41,547 nucleotides of DNA from Lentibacter sp. (GCA_016744435.1 JADGEJ010000032.1:1-41547), one strand, 5' to 3'. Shown: positions 14,733-23,223, counted from the stretch's first letter. Numbers and translations: made by a program. The notes: generated by a model not told the origin, from the sequence alone.

Positions 14733-15320
14733 ATGCACGGGTTGATTAACAGAACCATTCAGAGCTTTGCACGCGATACTTACGGCGAAGCAGCCTGGGT
14801 GGGCGCGATGGAGAATGCGGGGCTGGGGTTTGCCGAGTTTGAGGCCATGCTGATCTATGAAGACGAAACTTCGCTCAGTGTCTTAAGGGCTTTGTCAGAA
14901 ATCGTTGGTGCACCGCAAGATACGATACTGGAAGACATTGGGACCTATCTGGTGAGCAACCAAAACTCAGAAACCGTGCGCCGCCTGCTGCGGTTCGGGG
15001 GGGTGGATTTCGTGGAATTTTTGCATTCATTGGATGATTTGCCAGACCGTTCGCGCCTTGCTGTCGCGGATCTGACATTGCCGAAACTCGAGTTGCGAGA
15101 GCATGCCATTGATCGCTTTAGCCTAACAGTTGAAGGGCCGATTACTGGCTTTGGGGCTGTTTTGATCGGCGTACTCAGGGCCATGGCTGATGACTATGGT
15201 GTTTTGGTCTTTTTGGAACATCTGCCCAACCGATCCGGAGCTGAAATAATTGAGATTCATGTCATCGAAGCGGCCTTTGCAGTTGGACGCGGGTTTGAGC
15301 TAGCGGCGCGCGCAGGATGA
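14733..15320 (+). CDS. H-NOX-like (heme NO-binding domain) protein lacking the heme histidine
   Basis: 195 residues aligned by eye to H-NOX domains: MHGLINRTIQSFARDTYGEAAW at the start, then YLVSNQNSETVRRLLRFGGVDFVEFLHSLDDL, then the C-terminal FGAVLIGVLRAMADDYG. In functional H-NOX proteins the proximal heme ligand is His in the LDxLH segment (His105 of soluble guanylate cyclase beta-1). Here the segment reads LDDLP with Pro104; the nearest His is H98. The YxSxR heme-propionate motif also appears lost (TVEGPI at about 132-137). Canonical heme and NO binding therefore look unlikely. Its stop overlaps the start of the GGDEF gene, so the two act together. A shifted alignment is possible but seems unlikely. 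Confidence 0.8.
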   Translation: MHGLINRTIQSFARDTYGEAAWVGAMENAGLGFAEFEAMLIYEDETSLSVLRALSEIVGAPQDTILEDIGTYLVSNQNSETVRRLLRFGGVDFVEFLHSLDDLPDRSRLAVADLTLPKLELREHAIDRFSLTVEGPITGFGAVLIGVLRAMADDYGVLVFLEHLPNRSGAEIIEIHVIEAAFAVGRGFELAARAG

Positions 15321-16414
15321 GTGCTTTGGAGGGTCATGTGCAGGAGGAGGATCGGTTGGAGGAGTTGGCGCAACTGCTTGATACGTTCTGCCCGATGCAT
15401 CTGCGTCTCAACGCTACGGGGCATATCTGCCATGTCGGGCCAACGATGCAGAAATTGAGGCCTGACAGCCCGATCATCGGGCAACGGTTCATGGAACTGT
15501 TTGAGTTGCGGCGTCCACGTGCCGTAGGCTCGATGGAAGAACTGCTCAAGAGTGCCGGTTTAAAGCTTCAAGTGAGATTTCGAGAGCCGCCACAGACGGC
15601 TTTGAGCGGCGTACTCGCGCCACTGCCTGACGGTGAAGGCGCGATCGTGAACCTATCCTTCGGGATATCACTGATGGATGCCATGCGTGACTATACACTG
15701 ACCAGCACTGATTTTGCGGCTACAGATTTGGCTGTAGAAATGCTCTATCTCGTGGAAGCGAAGTCGGCCGCCATGGAAGCGTCACGAAAACTTAATTTGC
15801 GGCTTCAAGGCGCGATGATTGCAGCAGAAGAGCAGGCCTATACGGACACATTGACCGGACTGAAAAATCGCCGGGCGATGGACCATGTTTTGGATCGGGC
15901 GATTTTGACGCAAACCAATTTCGCATTGATGCACATCGATTTGGATTTTTTCAAAGCCGTGAACGACACTTTGGGCCACGCGGCGGGGGATCACGTGCTA
16001 CAAAAGGTTGCGCGTATCATGGTCGATGCGACGCGCGCTGAAGACACGGTAGCACGCGTTGGCGGGGATGAGTTTGTTATCATTTTTGACGGGCTAACTG
16101 ACCGGGGCCAGTTGGTTAAAGTCGCGGAACGCATCATCTCTGAACTTGAAAAGCCAATGCCATTTGGCGACCATGTCTGCAATATTTCGGCGAGTTGTGG
16201 CACGGTCCTGTCGGAAAACTATGAAACCGCGGATGCAGCAGAAATGCTCGCCGACGCCGACCTGGCGTTATATGCTTCAAAACACGCAGGGCGTGCTCGC
16301 CATAGTTTTTTCACCAAGAAGATGCGGGAAGCAGGTATCGGGCCCGCCCCAGCCGTGGAGCCGCAAGCTGCAAATGGAGCACCGGCGGAGAGAGTAGAGC
16401 GGCGCTCTCGCTGA
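15317..16414 (+). CDS. H-NOX-associated diguanylate cyclase (HNOBA-like + GGDEF)
   Basis: 365 residues. Residues about 20-145 resemble the H-NOX-associated (HNOBA) PAS-like domain of guanylate cyclases (CPMHLRLNATGHICHVGP, then FMELFELRRPR). A short helix (about 145-172) acts as signalling linker. The GGDEF domain starts DTLTGLKNRRA (about 177-187), with metal residue D208 in HIDLDFFK, the active site RVGGDEF (GGDEF at 249-253) and an inhibitory I-site RAED at 240-243, five residues upstream. It should make cyclic di-GMP from GTP and be product-inhibited. No EAL domain is present. The ATGA overlap with the H-NOX-like gene indicates coupled synthesis and probably a complex. The last 25 residues are Ala/Arg-rich and unconserved. 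Confidence 0.9.
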   Translation: MSALEGHVQEEDRLEELAQLLDTFCPMHLRLNATGHICHVGPTMQKLRPDSPIIGQRFMELFELRRPRAVGSMEELLKSAGLKLQVRFREPPQTALSGVLAPLPDGEGAIVNLSFGISLMDAMRDYTLTSTDFAATDLAVEMLYLVEAKSAAMEASRKLNLRLQGAMIAAEEQAYTDTLTGLKNRRAMDHVLDRAILTQTNFALMHIDLDFFKAVNDTLGHAAGDHVLQKVARIMVDATRAEDTVARVGGDEFVIIFDGLTDRGQLVKVAERIISELEKPMPFGDHVCNISASCGTVLSENYETADAAEMLADADLALYASKHAGRARHSFFTKKMREAGIGPAPAVEPQAANGAPAERVERRSR

Positions 16415-16462
16415 ATTGAAAATGCAGTGACCATTACGTGTTTTTGAGGCATCAACCTTATT

Positions 16463-17756
16463 TTACAAGGCTTCCAGCACGGCATCCAACGTATCAAACA
16501 GGAGGTCAACGTGGGCCTCGTCAAACAGCAATGGCGGGCGAATTTTCAGCGTGTTCTTGTGCCGCCCGAGGCTTGAAAGCAAAATGCCGCGGGCGCGCTA
16601 TTTCATTGACAACCTTGGCACAAAGCGCGCTCGCAGGCGCCTCGGTGTCGCGCGATGTCACCAGCTCGGCGCCAAAAATCATACCACCGCCGCGAATGTC
16701 GCTGATACAGGCATGCTTTTCGCCTAGCTTCACCAACTTATCCTGACAGTAAGCGCCAACGCGTGTGGCCTGGGCTTGCAGGCCTTCGGCTTCCATTTCT
16801 TCCAGCAGGGCCATGGCCGCCGCGCATGACACGGGGTTGCCTCCGAAGGTGTTGAAATAGCGAAAGGCCTCGCGAAACCGCGTCATGATGGCTTGGGTTG
16901 TCACCACGCCGCCCACAGGGTGGCCATTGGCCATCGGTTTGCCCATGGTCACAATGTCAGGCACCACGTCCTGCCGCTGGTGGCCCCAAAAGTGCGTTCC
17001 AAGGCGGCCAAAGCCGGGCTACACTTCGTCGGCGATAAGCAGGCCACCCGCCTCACGCACCACGCGCGCGGCTTCGGCCAGCCACCCCGCAGGCAAGTTG
17101 GGGAAGCCCTCGTTAACAAAGAACGGGCAGATGATCAGCGCCGCAAAGCCGTGCCCGGCCTCTTCCAAGTCGGCAATCGCCGCGCGCAGGTGGTTGGCAA
17201 ACGCTGAGCCGCCTTCGTCGGGGTTGCGGTAGCTGTCAGGCGCGGGGATGTGGCGAAAGAACTGCTCAAGCCCGAAGCCAACTTGCGGCACATTGCTGCG
17301 CGACAGCTGGCTGACAAGCGCCGTGTCGCCATAGTAGGTCGCGTCGGTGGCGATGATCCCGCGCTTGCCTGTCACGCCTTCGGCCATGCGCAGGGCAATG
17401 TCGTTGGCTTCCGAGCCGGTGCACGTCAGGATCGCGGAGCTGAGGCTACCGTCCATCGTCGCCGTGAGGCGCTCGGCATAGTCAAGAATGCCCTCGAGCA
17501 GGTAGCGCGTATGGGTGTTAAGCGTGCTGGCCTGACGGGTGATCGCCACAACAGCGCGCGGGTTGCAATGGCCAACGTGGGGCACGTTGTTGTAGCAATC
17601 CAAGTAGCGCTCCCCGTCAGTGTCCCAAAGCCAGACGCCCTCACCGCGCACGATATGCACAGGCGCGTCGTAGAAAAGCGATATGTTGGGACCAAGCAGG
17701 CGCTTGCGGCGGGCGAGCATGTCTTCCATGGCGGGAGCCTTATCTGGTGGGTGCAT
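16463..17756 (-). pseudogene. Class-III aminotransferase pseudogene (amber stop and +1 frameshift)
   Basis: The gene would encode a ~430-residue PLP-dependent class-III aminotransferase resembling ethanolamine-phosphate phospho-lyase relatives: MEDMLARRKRLLGPNISLF, then TCTGSEANDIALR, then LLIADEV, then MGKPMANGHPVGG with the PLP lysine. It is broken twice. After LIADEV, codon 246 is TAG (complement of 17019-17021) where relatives have Gln, and the frame continues in phase with PGFGRLGTHFWGH. Near the 3' end one extra base (around 16599) shifts the frame after VVNE; the other frame restores RGILLSSLGRHKNTLKIRPP and runs to a proper stop at 16463. Two independent lesions make loss of function likely. 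It is divergent from the monooxygenase operon and convergent with the GGDEF gene. Confidence 0.9.
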
Positions 17757-17841
17757 TTTGTTAACAGGTTATCACTGGATGACGTAACGCCAACCTGAGC
17801 TTTTGCTTGATTTTTAGGCAAAGCTGCGTTGGCATGCTTAA

Positions 17842-19137
17842 ATGGATACTCAAGAAAAATACGCACTCATCGGTGCTGGCCCGATGGGGCTGGCAGCAGC
17901 CCGCGCGCTTAGCAAAAATGGCGTGTCGTTTCAAGGGTTTGAGCTTAACTCAGATGTCGGAGGTTTATGGGACATCGATAGCCCGCGCTCAACGATGTAT
18001 GAAACCGCGCATCTAATTTCGTCAAAAACCATGACGCAGTTTGACGAGTTCCCGATGAAAGAGAGTGTCGCGGAATATCCGTCGCACCTCGAGGTGTTCG
18101 CGTATTTTCGCGACTTTGCCCGCCAGTTTGACTTGTATCGCCACTATATTTTCGGCGCCGAAGTGCTGTTAGCTGTGCCCGAGGGGGCGGCGTGGCGCGT
18201 CACATGGCGCGAGGGCGGGCAAGAGCACAGCGGGCTGTTCAAGGGCGTGTTGGCGGCCAATGGAACCCTGTCGGAGCCCAACATGCCAAGCTTTGAGGGC
18301 GGCTTTGACGGTGAGCTTATACACGCGTCTGACTACCGCCATCCAAAGCAGTTTGACGGCAAGCGCGTTCTCATCGTGGGGGCCGGCAACTCGGGCTGTG
18401 ACATCGCGGTTGACGCGATCCACCATGGTCAGAGTTGCGACATATCGCTGAGGCGCGGCTACTACTTTGTGCCGAAATATGTGTTCGGCAAGCCCGCTGA
18501 TACGGTCGGCGGGGCGATCAAACTGCCTATGTGGCTCAAGCGCCCGATAGATAAATGGTTGCTCAGCTGGTTCGTCGGTGATCCGCAGCGCTATGGGTTT
18601 CCCAAGCCCAACTACAAGCTATACGAGAGCCACCCGATTGTGAACTCACTGATCCTGTTTCACGCGGGTCACGGCGACATAAAAGTGCAGTCCGACGTGG
18701 CGCACTTTGCGGGCAAAACCGTGCACTTCAAAGATGGCACAGAGGCAGACTATGACATGGTGCTTTGCGCCACGGGCTATAAGCTGCACTACCCGTTTTT
18801 GAGCCGTGAGTTGCTCAACTGGCAGGGCGATGCGCCGCATCTCTACCTCAACTGCATGCATCCATCGCGTGACGATGTCTTCGTGCTCGGCATGGTAGAG
18901 GCCTCGGGCCTTGGCTGGCAGGGGCGGGCCGATCAGGCCGAAATGGTTGCGCGTTATCTGGCGCACCAAGACAGCGAAGCCGCGGCTGACTTGAGGGCGC
19001 GCAAGGCAGCGGGCTTTGAGCGCGTCACTGGCGGGATGGACTATATCAAACTGCCGCGCATGGCCTACTACGTGGACAAAGCCACCTACCTAAAAGAATT
19101 GCACCGAGAGATCAAAGCACTGGAGGGCACAGGATGA
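17842..19137 (+). CDS. Flavin-containing monooxygenase
   Basis: 431 residues. The FAD-binding GAGPMG is at 11-16, the flavin monooxygenase fingerprint FDGELIHASDY (F-x-G-x-x-x-H-x-x-x-Y) at 155-165, and the NADPH-binding GAGNSG at 180-185. The late ATG motif appears as LCATGYKLHYPFL. It should use NADPH and O2 to hydroxylate or oxygenate a nitrogen, sulfur or carbonyl substrate; it does not look like trimethylamine monooxygenase Tmm. It is the first of four genes each overlapping the next by ATGA, so it probably shares a pathway with the downstream transporter and two dehydrogenases. Confidence 0.9.
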   Translation: MDTQEKYALIGAGPMGLAAARALSKNGVSFQGFELNSDVGGLWDIDSPRSTMYETAHLISSKTMTQFDEFPMKESVAEYPSHLEVFAYFRDFARQFDLYRHYIFGAEVLLAVPEGAAWRVTWREGGQEHSGLFKGVLAANGTLSEPNMPSFEGGFDGELIHASDYRHPKQFDGKRVLIVGAGNSGCDIAVDAIHHGQSCDISLRRGYYFVPKYVFGKPADTVGGAIKLPMWLKRPIDKWLLSWFVGDPQRYGFPKPNYKLYESHPIVNSLILFHAGHGDIKVQSDVAHFAGKTVHFKDGTEADYDMVLCATGYKLHYPFLSRELLNWQGDAPHLYLNCMHPSRDDVFVLGMVEASGLGWQGRADQAEMVARYLAHQDSEAAADLRARKAAGFERVTGGMDYIKLPRMAYYVDKATYLKELHREIKALEGTG

Positions 19138-20033
19138 ACGGCATTGATGAGGTCATGTTAAATTTCAGCCCAAGTTCACTTTTGCTGCTCAATGGCATCT
19201 TGGCGATTGTGATGTTTTCCATCGCGCTCGACTTGCGTTTGGCTGATTTCGCGCGCGTTTTTATCGCACCCCGCCCAGTGATAGCGGGGGTTTTATCGCA
19301 GTTTGTGCTGCTGCCGATGGTGACATTCTTGATGGTTTTGGCCGTCGAGCCGCGCGCTTCTGTGGCATTGGGGCTGATCCTGATAGCGGCATGTCCCGGA
19401 GGGAATATATCCAATTTCATCACCCATCGAGCAGGCGGAAACACGGCGCTTTCGGTGTCGCTGACAGGGCTTGCGACGGTCGGAGCTATCGTGCTGACGC
19501 CGATCAACATTGCCTTTTGGGGCAGTCTTTATGGGCCGAGTCGCGAGTTGCTGCAAGCCACGCAGATCGACCCTGTGCAAATCGCGATCACGGTTGTCTT
19601 CATGCTGGTATTGCCACTTGTTTTCGGCATCTGGCTGAACACCGTCAAAGAAGAGCTGGCGGCAAAGCTGCGCCGTCCGATGCAGAGCTTGTCGATGGCT
19701 ATTTTCGTAGCCTTCATCGTGGTGGCTCTGGCGGCGAACTGGGCGTTTTTCACGGGCTATGCTTGGGCCGTCGCGGGGCTTGTTTTCCTGCATAACGCCT
19801 TGGCGCTCGGCACCGGTTGGCTGACAGGGCGGGCCTTTGGCCTCAGAGTCGCTGACAGGCGTGCCGTGATGATCGAGACAGGGATCCAGAACTCGGGCCT
19901 CGGACTGGTGCTTATCTTCGGCTTCTTTAATGGCCTCGGCGGTATGGCCGTTGTCGCTTCCCTCTGGGGCATATGGCATGCGATCTCTGGCATCACATTG
20001 GCCACCCTGATTAGCCGGAAATCCGCTGCATGA
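19134..20033 (+). CDS. Bile acid:sodium symporter (BASS) family transporter
   Basis: 299 residues, almost entirely hydrophobic with about nine to ten transmembrane spans. The family signature ACPGGNISNFITHRAGGN (about 86-103) and the second crossing-region motif ETGIQNSGLGLVLIF (about 242-256) are clear; both contribute to the sodium and substrate sites. BASS proteins move organic acids such as bile acids, pyruvate or pantothenate with sodium. Its ligand is unknown, but it sits between the monooxygenase and two short-chain dehydrogenases, so it likely imports their substrate or a related organic anion. ATGA overlaps occur at both ends. Confidence 0.9.
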   Translation: MNGIDEVMLNFSPSSLLLLNGILAIVMFSIALDLRLADFARVFIAPRPVIAGVLSQFVLLPMVTFLMVLAVEPRASVALGLILIAACPGGNISNFITHRAGGNTALSVSLTGLATVGAIVLTPINIAFWGSLYGPSRELLQATQIDPVQIAITVVFMLVLPLVFGIWLNTVKEELAAKLRRPMQSLSMAIFVAFIVVALAANWAFFTGYAWAVAGLVFLHNALALGTGWLTGRAFGLRVADRRAVMIETGIQNSGLGLVLIFGFFNGLGGMAVVASLWGIWHAISGITLATLISRKSAA

Positions 20034-20968
20034 GCCTTGTTCTGATCACTGGTGCCGCTGGGCTTGTCGGCCAGGCTTTGGCACGATCGCTCGCGAGCGC
20101 GGGGCATGATCTGATGTTAACAGATTTGCGCCCGTTTGGCGGTATGCCGGAAGGCGCGCGTTTTGAACGGCTTGACGTGACAAGCGGCGACGCTGACGCA
20201 GTGATCGGCGCAGTAAAGCCAGATGTGGTGGTGCATCTGGCCTCGATCGTGACGCCGCCCAAGGGCTCGACTCGCGACTTTGAATACAGCGTTGACGTGA
20301 CGGGGAGCGAAAATGTGCTCAAGGCCTGCGTGGCGCATGGCGTACGGCGGCTGGTCGTCACATCGTCGGGTGCAGCCTATGGATACCACCCTGAGAACCG
20401 TGATTTCTTGAGCGAAACGGCCCCCTTACGTGGCAACGAGGCCTTCGCTTATGCGCACCATAAGCGGCTGGTGGAAGAGATGCTCGCGAAGGCACGCAAA
20501 GAGCACCCGATTCTTGAGCAAGTGGTTCTGCGCGTTGGAACCGTTCTTGATATTGGCACCGACAATCAGATCACCGCGCTGTTTCGTAAGAAGCGTATCC
20601 TGACAGTTGGCGGTGCAACGGGCGGTTTTGTTTTCATCTGGATGAAAGACCTCGCGCAGGTGCTGGAACGGGCCGTCAGCACAGGCCCTGTCGGAATTTT
20701 CAATGTCGCTGGCGACGGGCAGATGAGTATGGAAGCCATCGCAGCGCGGCTTGGAAAACCGGTGTTGCGCTTGCCTGCCTGGCTTTTGAAAGCGGCGCTG
20801 CGGTTGGCTAAGCCCTTGAGAATAAGCCGATACGGCCCCGAGCAGGTGCGGTTTCTGCAGTACCGCCCGATGCTCACGAATGCCGCGCTGAAAGTTGATT
20901 TTGGCTATGTGCCCAGGCTGAGCAGTGCCGAAGTATTTGACCTCTGGTGTGAGGGGGAGGGGCTGTGA
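20030..20968 (+). CDS. NAD-dependent epimerase/dehydratase (extended SDR)
   Basis: 312 residues. The N-terminal Rossmann motif is GAAGLVG (8-14), with an acidic residue (TDLR, D32) after the second strand suggesting NAD preference. The catalytic Ser is S112 or S113 (VVTSSGAAYG), and the YxxxK pair is Y141/K145 (YAHHK). The C-terminal half differs from typical sugar epimerases and may bind a hydrophobic ligand, as in 3-beta-hydroxysteroid dehydrogenase relatives, but that is only a guess. It is the third gene of the monooxygenase operon with ATGA overlaps on both sides. Confidence 0.88.
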   Translation: MSLVLITGAAGLVGQALARSLASAGHDLMLTDLRPFGGMPEGARFERLDVTSGDADAVIGAVKPDVVVHLASIVTPPKGSTRDFEYSVDVTGSENVLKACVAHGVRRLVVTSSGAAYGYHPENRDFLSETAPLRGNEAFAYAHHKRLVEEMLAKARKEHPILEQVVLRVGTVLDIGTDNQITALFRKKRILTVGGATGGFVFIWMKDLAQVLERAVSTGPVGIFNVAGDGQMSMEAIAARLGKPVLRLPAWLLKAALRLAKPLRISRYGPEQVRFLQYRPMLTNAALKVDFGYVPRLSSAEVFDLWCEGEGL

Positions 20969-21738
20969 GCCGTGTCGCCCTGATCGCTGGTGGCGCGGGC
21001 GGTTTGGGCCGTGCGCTGGGGGCAGGGCTTCGAGCCCGCGGCTTTCACGTTGTGGCGCTTGACTTGCCATCTGCCGAGCTTGAGGGGCTGGTTGCGGATG
21101 GAAATGCCGATGAAACTGTGGCCTGCGATATGACCGAGCCAGCCGCGCTGGAAACAGCTTGTGCGTCGATTACAACGCGTTTTCCGGTAGTTGATTTGGT
21201 GATTTACGCGCAGGGCGTGACACACCTAGCCGAGTTTGAGGACGATCAGGAACCGCAGCACCGCAGGGTTTTTGACGTTAACTATTTTGCCAGCGTTTCT
21301 TTGGCGCGACACATGCTTGTACCGGTCCGGCAGGCAAGAGGCACCCATCTAGCGATCAGCTCGGTGGCGGGGTTTGCACCGCTCGTGAGGCGAACGGCCT
21401 ATGCTGCAAGCAAGCATGCGCTTGAAGGTTTTTTCAAGTCGCTGCGCTGTGAAGAGGCCCCTAAAAACGTGCGCGTTTTGATCGCAGCCCCCAGTTTTGT
21501 GGCGACAAACCTTGAGGCCAAAGAGGGTAGCATTGATGGGCTAACGCGCCCAGGGGCATCCGCTGACGGAATCGGCTATATGAGCGCTGAAGACGCGGCA
21601 GCGGTTATCCTTAAAGGCTATGAGGCGCACCATAATACTATTCTTGTTGGGCGAATTGCTAGGCTCGCTAGCTGGGTGGTGCGTATTTGGCCAGCATTTT
21701 ACGACCGCCAGATGATGAAACGGATCGGCAAAAATTAA
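20965..21738 (+). CDS. Short-chain dehydrogenase/reductase (classical SDR)
   Basis: 257 residues. The cofactor loop GGAGGLG is at 9-15, a modified NAG motif (YAQG) near 81-84, and the catalytic triad S132 or S133, Y146 and K150 (YAASK) is in place. The C-terminus has a hydrophobic, basic segment (IARLASWVVRIWPAFYDRQMMKRIGK), as seen in membrane-associated SDRs acting on lipophilic compounds. It closes the four-gene operon and probably performs an oxidoreduction after or before the monooxygenase step. The substrate is unknown. Confidence 0.9.
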   Translation: MSRVALIAGGAGGLGRALGAGLRARGFHVVALDLPSAELEGLVADGNADETVACDMTEPAALETACASITTRFPVVDLVIYAQGVTHLAEFEDDQEPQHRRVFDVNYFASVSLARHMLVPVRQARGTHLAISSVAGFAPLVRRTAYAASKHALEGFFKSLRCEEAPKNVRVLIAAPSFVATNLEAKEGSIDGLTRPGASADGIGYMSAEDAAAVILKGYEAHHNTILVGRIARLASWVVRIWPAFYDRQMMKRIGKN

Positions 21739-21809
21739 ATATAAGTCATTGCCTTATTTGTGCCTTAAGAGGGCCCACTTCTCCCCATAGGGAAGCCACG
21801 AGCGGATAG

Positions 21810-22763
21810 GTGGAAAAGGGCATGGAACCGGAGATTGGCCAAACAACGAGCCGTCCCAGCGATACATCTGATGAAGATGCAACGCTGGATATTGTGCGGC
21901 TACTTGTTGAGACAGAAAACCGACGTCAGCACGCGCAATCTGAGGCGACGGGCGGCGCTGGTATTGTGCGTGCGGCTGACAGTAAGCCTCTGGCCGGATC
22001 AGCCGGAGACGTGGTGGGCCACACGGCTAACGGGGAAATCAGGCCGCGTCGCTCATTCTTGAAACCAACACGTGATGCAATCCCAGCTCATTCAGGGCCG
22101 CAATTGGGGCAAGGGCTGACGCATGTTGAACCGCAGGTTGATGAACTTCCCGAGCTTGAGGATTTGCGACCGAGAAAACTTGGTGTTGGGATGCCACGCT
22201 TAAGGCGCCCTCGGGTAAAATTGCCTAGGTTTGCCATGCCGTTGTGGGGCAAGCGTGCCTCAAAGCCGCCACGAGAGAAGCCCTTGGAGAAACCCGTAAA
22301 ACAACTTTTGCAGAAGCCCGAGCCGATTGGGGGCACCGGAAGCTCTTCCAGAGAGGATCAAACAGGCTGGTCACAATACGCAAAACTTGCGGTCTTGGTG
22401 GCCGTAGGACTGGTTGTTGTCTTTAAGCCTTGGCTTATCCCATTGATACTGTTCGTGATGGTTTGGTTGGCGCTGATCTTGTTTCTGGTGCTTGGCAGCG
22501 CGCGCATGAGCGACATTTCTTCCGGTTTTTGCAACTACTTGCGCAATAAATATCCGGAGCGCGCTGCGCGGCTCTTAGTGCGTTTGCAAAACGCCGCTGA
22601 CCGGCTTGATGGGATTCTTGCCCGGATGCCCGAACGGTTGGTTGATGGTATCTATTCACCTGACTTGGGCCGTTCTGCACGAGACTTAGACGATACCAGT
22701 ATTCATGCATTGGATGATGATCCATTCGATCGGTTGCAAGCACATCGTACGCCTGCTGAGTAA
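21810..22763 (+). CDS. Hypothetical membrane protein with long disordered N-terminus
   Basis: 317 residues, family not recognised. Residues 1-185 are low in hydrophobics, rich in Pro, Lys, Arg and Glu (KPPREKPLEKPVKQ) and probably disordered. Two adjacent transmembrane spans follow (about 191-206 and 208-230, with KPW between), then a soluble C-terminal region of about 85 residues with helix NKYPERAARLLVRLQNAADRLDGIL. The start is GTG at 21810, but ATG at 21822 in the same frame is also possible. It lies between the SDR operon and secE with a promoter-like element after it. Codon use looks like a real gene. Confidence 0.7.
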   Translation: MEKGMEPEIGQTTSRPSDTSDEDATLDIVRLLVETENRRQHAQSEATGGAGIVRAADSKPLAGSAGDVVGHTANGEIRPRRSFLKPTRDAIPAHSGPQLGQGLTHVEPQVDELPELEDLRPRKLGVGMPRLRRPRVKLPRFAMPLWGKRASKPPREKPLEKPVKQLLQKPEPIGGTGSSSREDQTGWSQYAKLAVLVAVGLVVVFKPWLIPLILFVMVWLALILFLVLGSARMSDISSGFCNYLRNKYPERAARLLVRLQNAADRLDGILARMPERLVDGIYSPDLGRSARDLDDTSIHALDDDPFDRLQAHRTPAE

Positions 22764-22769
22764 TCAGCC

Positions 22770-22798
22770 TTGAAATTGATCCGCGACCTGCGTATGTG
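22770..22798 (+). promoter_or_regulatory. Possible secE promoter
   Basis: TTGAAA (22770-22775) and TATGTG (22793-22798) are spaced by exactly 17 bp, 35 bp before the secE start codon. It is a reasonable vegetative promoter. No tRNA-Trp gene precedes secE here, unlike in many bacteria. Confidence 0.4.
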
Positions 22799-22832
22799 AG
22801 CTTGCAAGACGCTAGGAAAGAAGAGCAAAACC

Positions 22833-23030
22833 ATGGCCCGCACCAACCCACTTCAGTTTATCCAACAGACACGTGCCGAAGTTTCTAAAGTTGTTTGGCC
22901 CACGCGCCGCGAAGTGCTTTTGACGACGGTTATGGTGTTCATCATGGCCATGCTCACGGCGATCTTCTTTGCGCTGGTTGATATTCTTATTCGCAATGGC
23001 CTGCAGGCTGTGCTGAATATCTTCGGCTAA
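22833..23030 (+). CDS. secE: Preprotein translocase subunit SecE
   Basis: 65 residues, the short single-span form usual in alphaproteobacteria. The conserved amphipathic helix NPLQFIQQTRAEVSKVVWPTR precedes one transmembrane helix (about 30-50, TTVMVFIMAMLTAIFFALVDI). It stabilises SecY in the protein-export channel. The ribosome site is AGGAAAG. It is followed by a probable terminator and then nusG, instead of the very short secE-nusG gap seen in many genomes. Confidence 0.95.
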   Translation: MARTNPLQFIQQTRAEVSKVVWPTRREVLLTTVMVFIMAMLTAIFFALVDILIRNGLQAVLNIFG

Positions 23031-23038
23031 CAACAAGC

Positions 23039-23099
23039 AAATAGCCCTATTCGTTTTCATCTGCTTCGGCGCCCTCGCTTTTACGGGGCTATTTTCGTT
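23039..23099 (+). terminator. Probable terminator between secE and nusG
   Basis: AAATAGCCC (23039-23047) pairs with GGGCTATTT (23086-23094) in a 9-bp stem with a 38-nt loop that contains a small GGCGCC palindrome; ATTTTCGTTTG follows. The long loop is unusual, so efficiency is uncertain. Confidence 0.4.
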
Positions 23100-23130
23100 T
23101 GAACTTTCTAGCGTCGAAATTGCGCGGGAG

Positions 23131-23223
23131 GGCTTGAAACCAAGCCATTAGCAGGGTACTCCGCGAACAACCCCCGACATGGCGAGCGACGAATCGAGTT
23201 GCCCGCCGCTGTTTGCTGTCGGG
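23131..23223 (+). other. Possible structured leader of nusG
   Basis: Two stems are visible in the 175-bp stretch before nusG: GGCTTG-AAAC-CAAGCC (23131-23146), and CCCGACA (23173-23179) with TGTCGGG (23217-23223) enclosing an inner GGCG...CGCC part. No protein-coding frame of interest is present. It may be the nusG 5' leader with its own promoter upstream; I see no clear -35/-10 pair. Confidence 0.3.

Noticed and set aside
17019-17021. TAG inside the aminotransferase gene as a pyrrolysine codon, given the MttB-family gene nearby
   Set aside because: Relatives have Gln at this position, the MttB-like gene itself has no in-frame TAG, no pyl genes are visible, and the same gene has a second frameshift lesion. 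Decay explains both.
11126-21738. A single trimethylamine pathway formed by the MttB-like protein and the flavin monooxygenase
   Set aside because: The monooxygenase does not look like Tmm, the genes are 5 kb apart in different operons, and no corrinoid protein or other trimethylamine genes are present.
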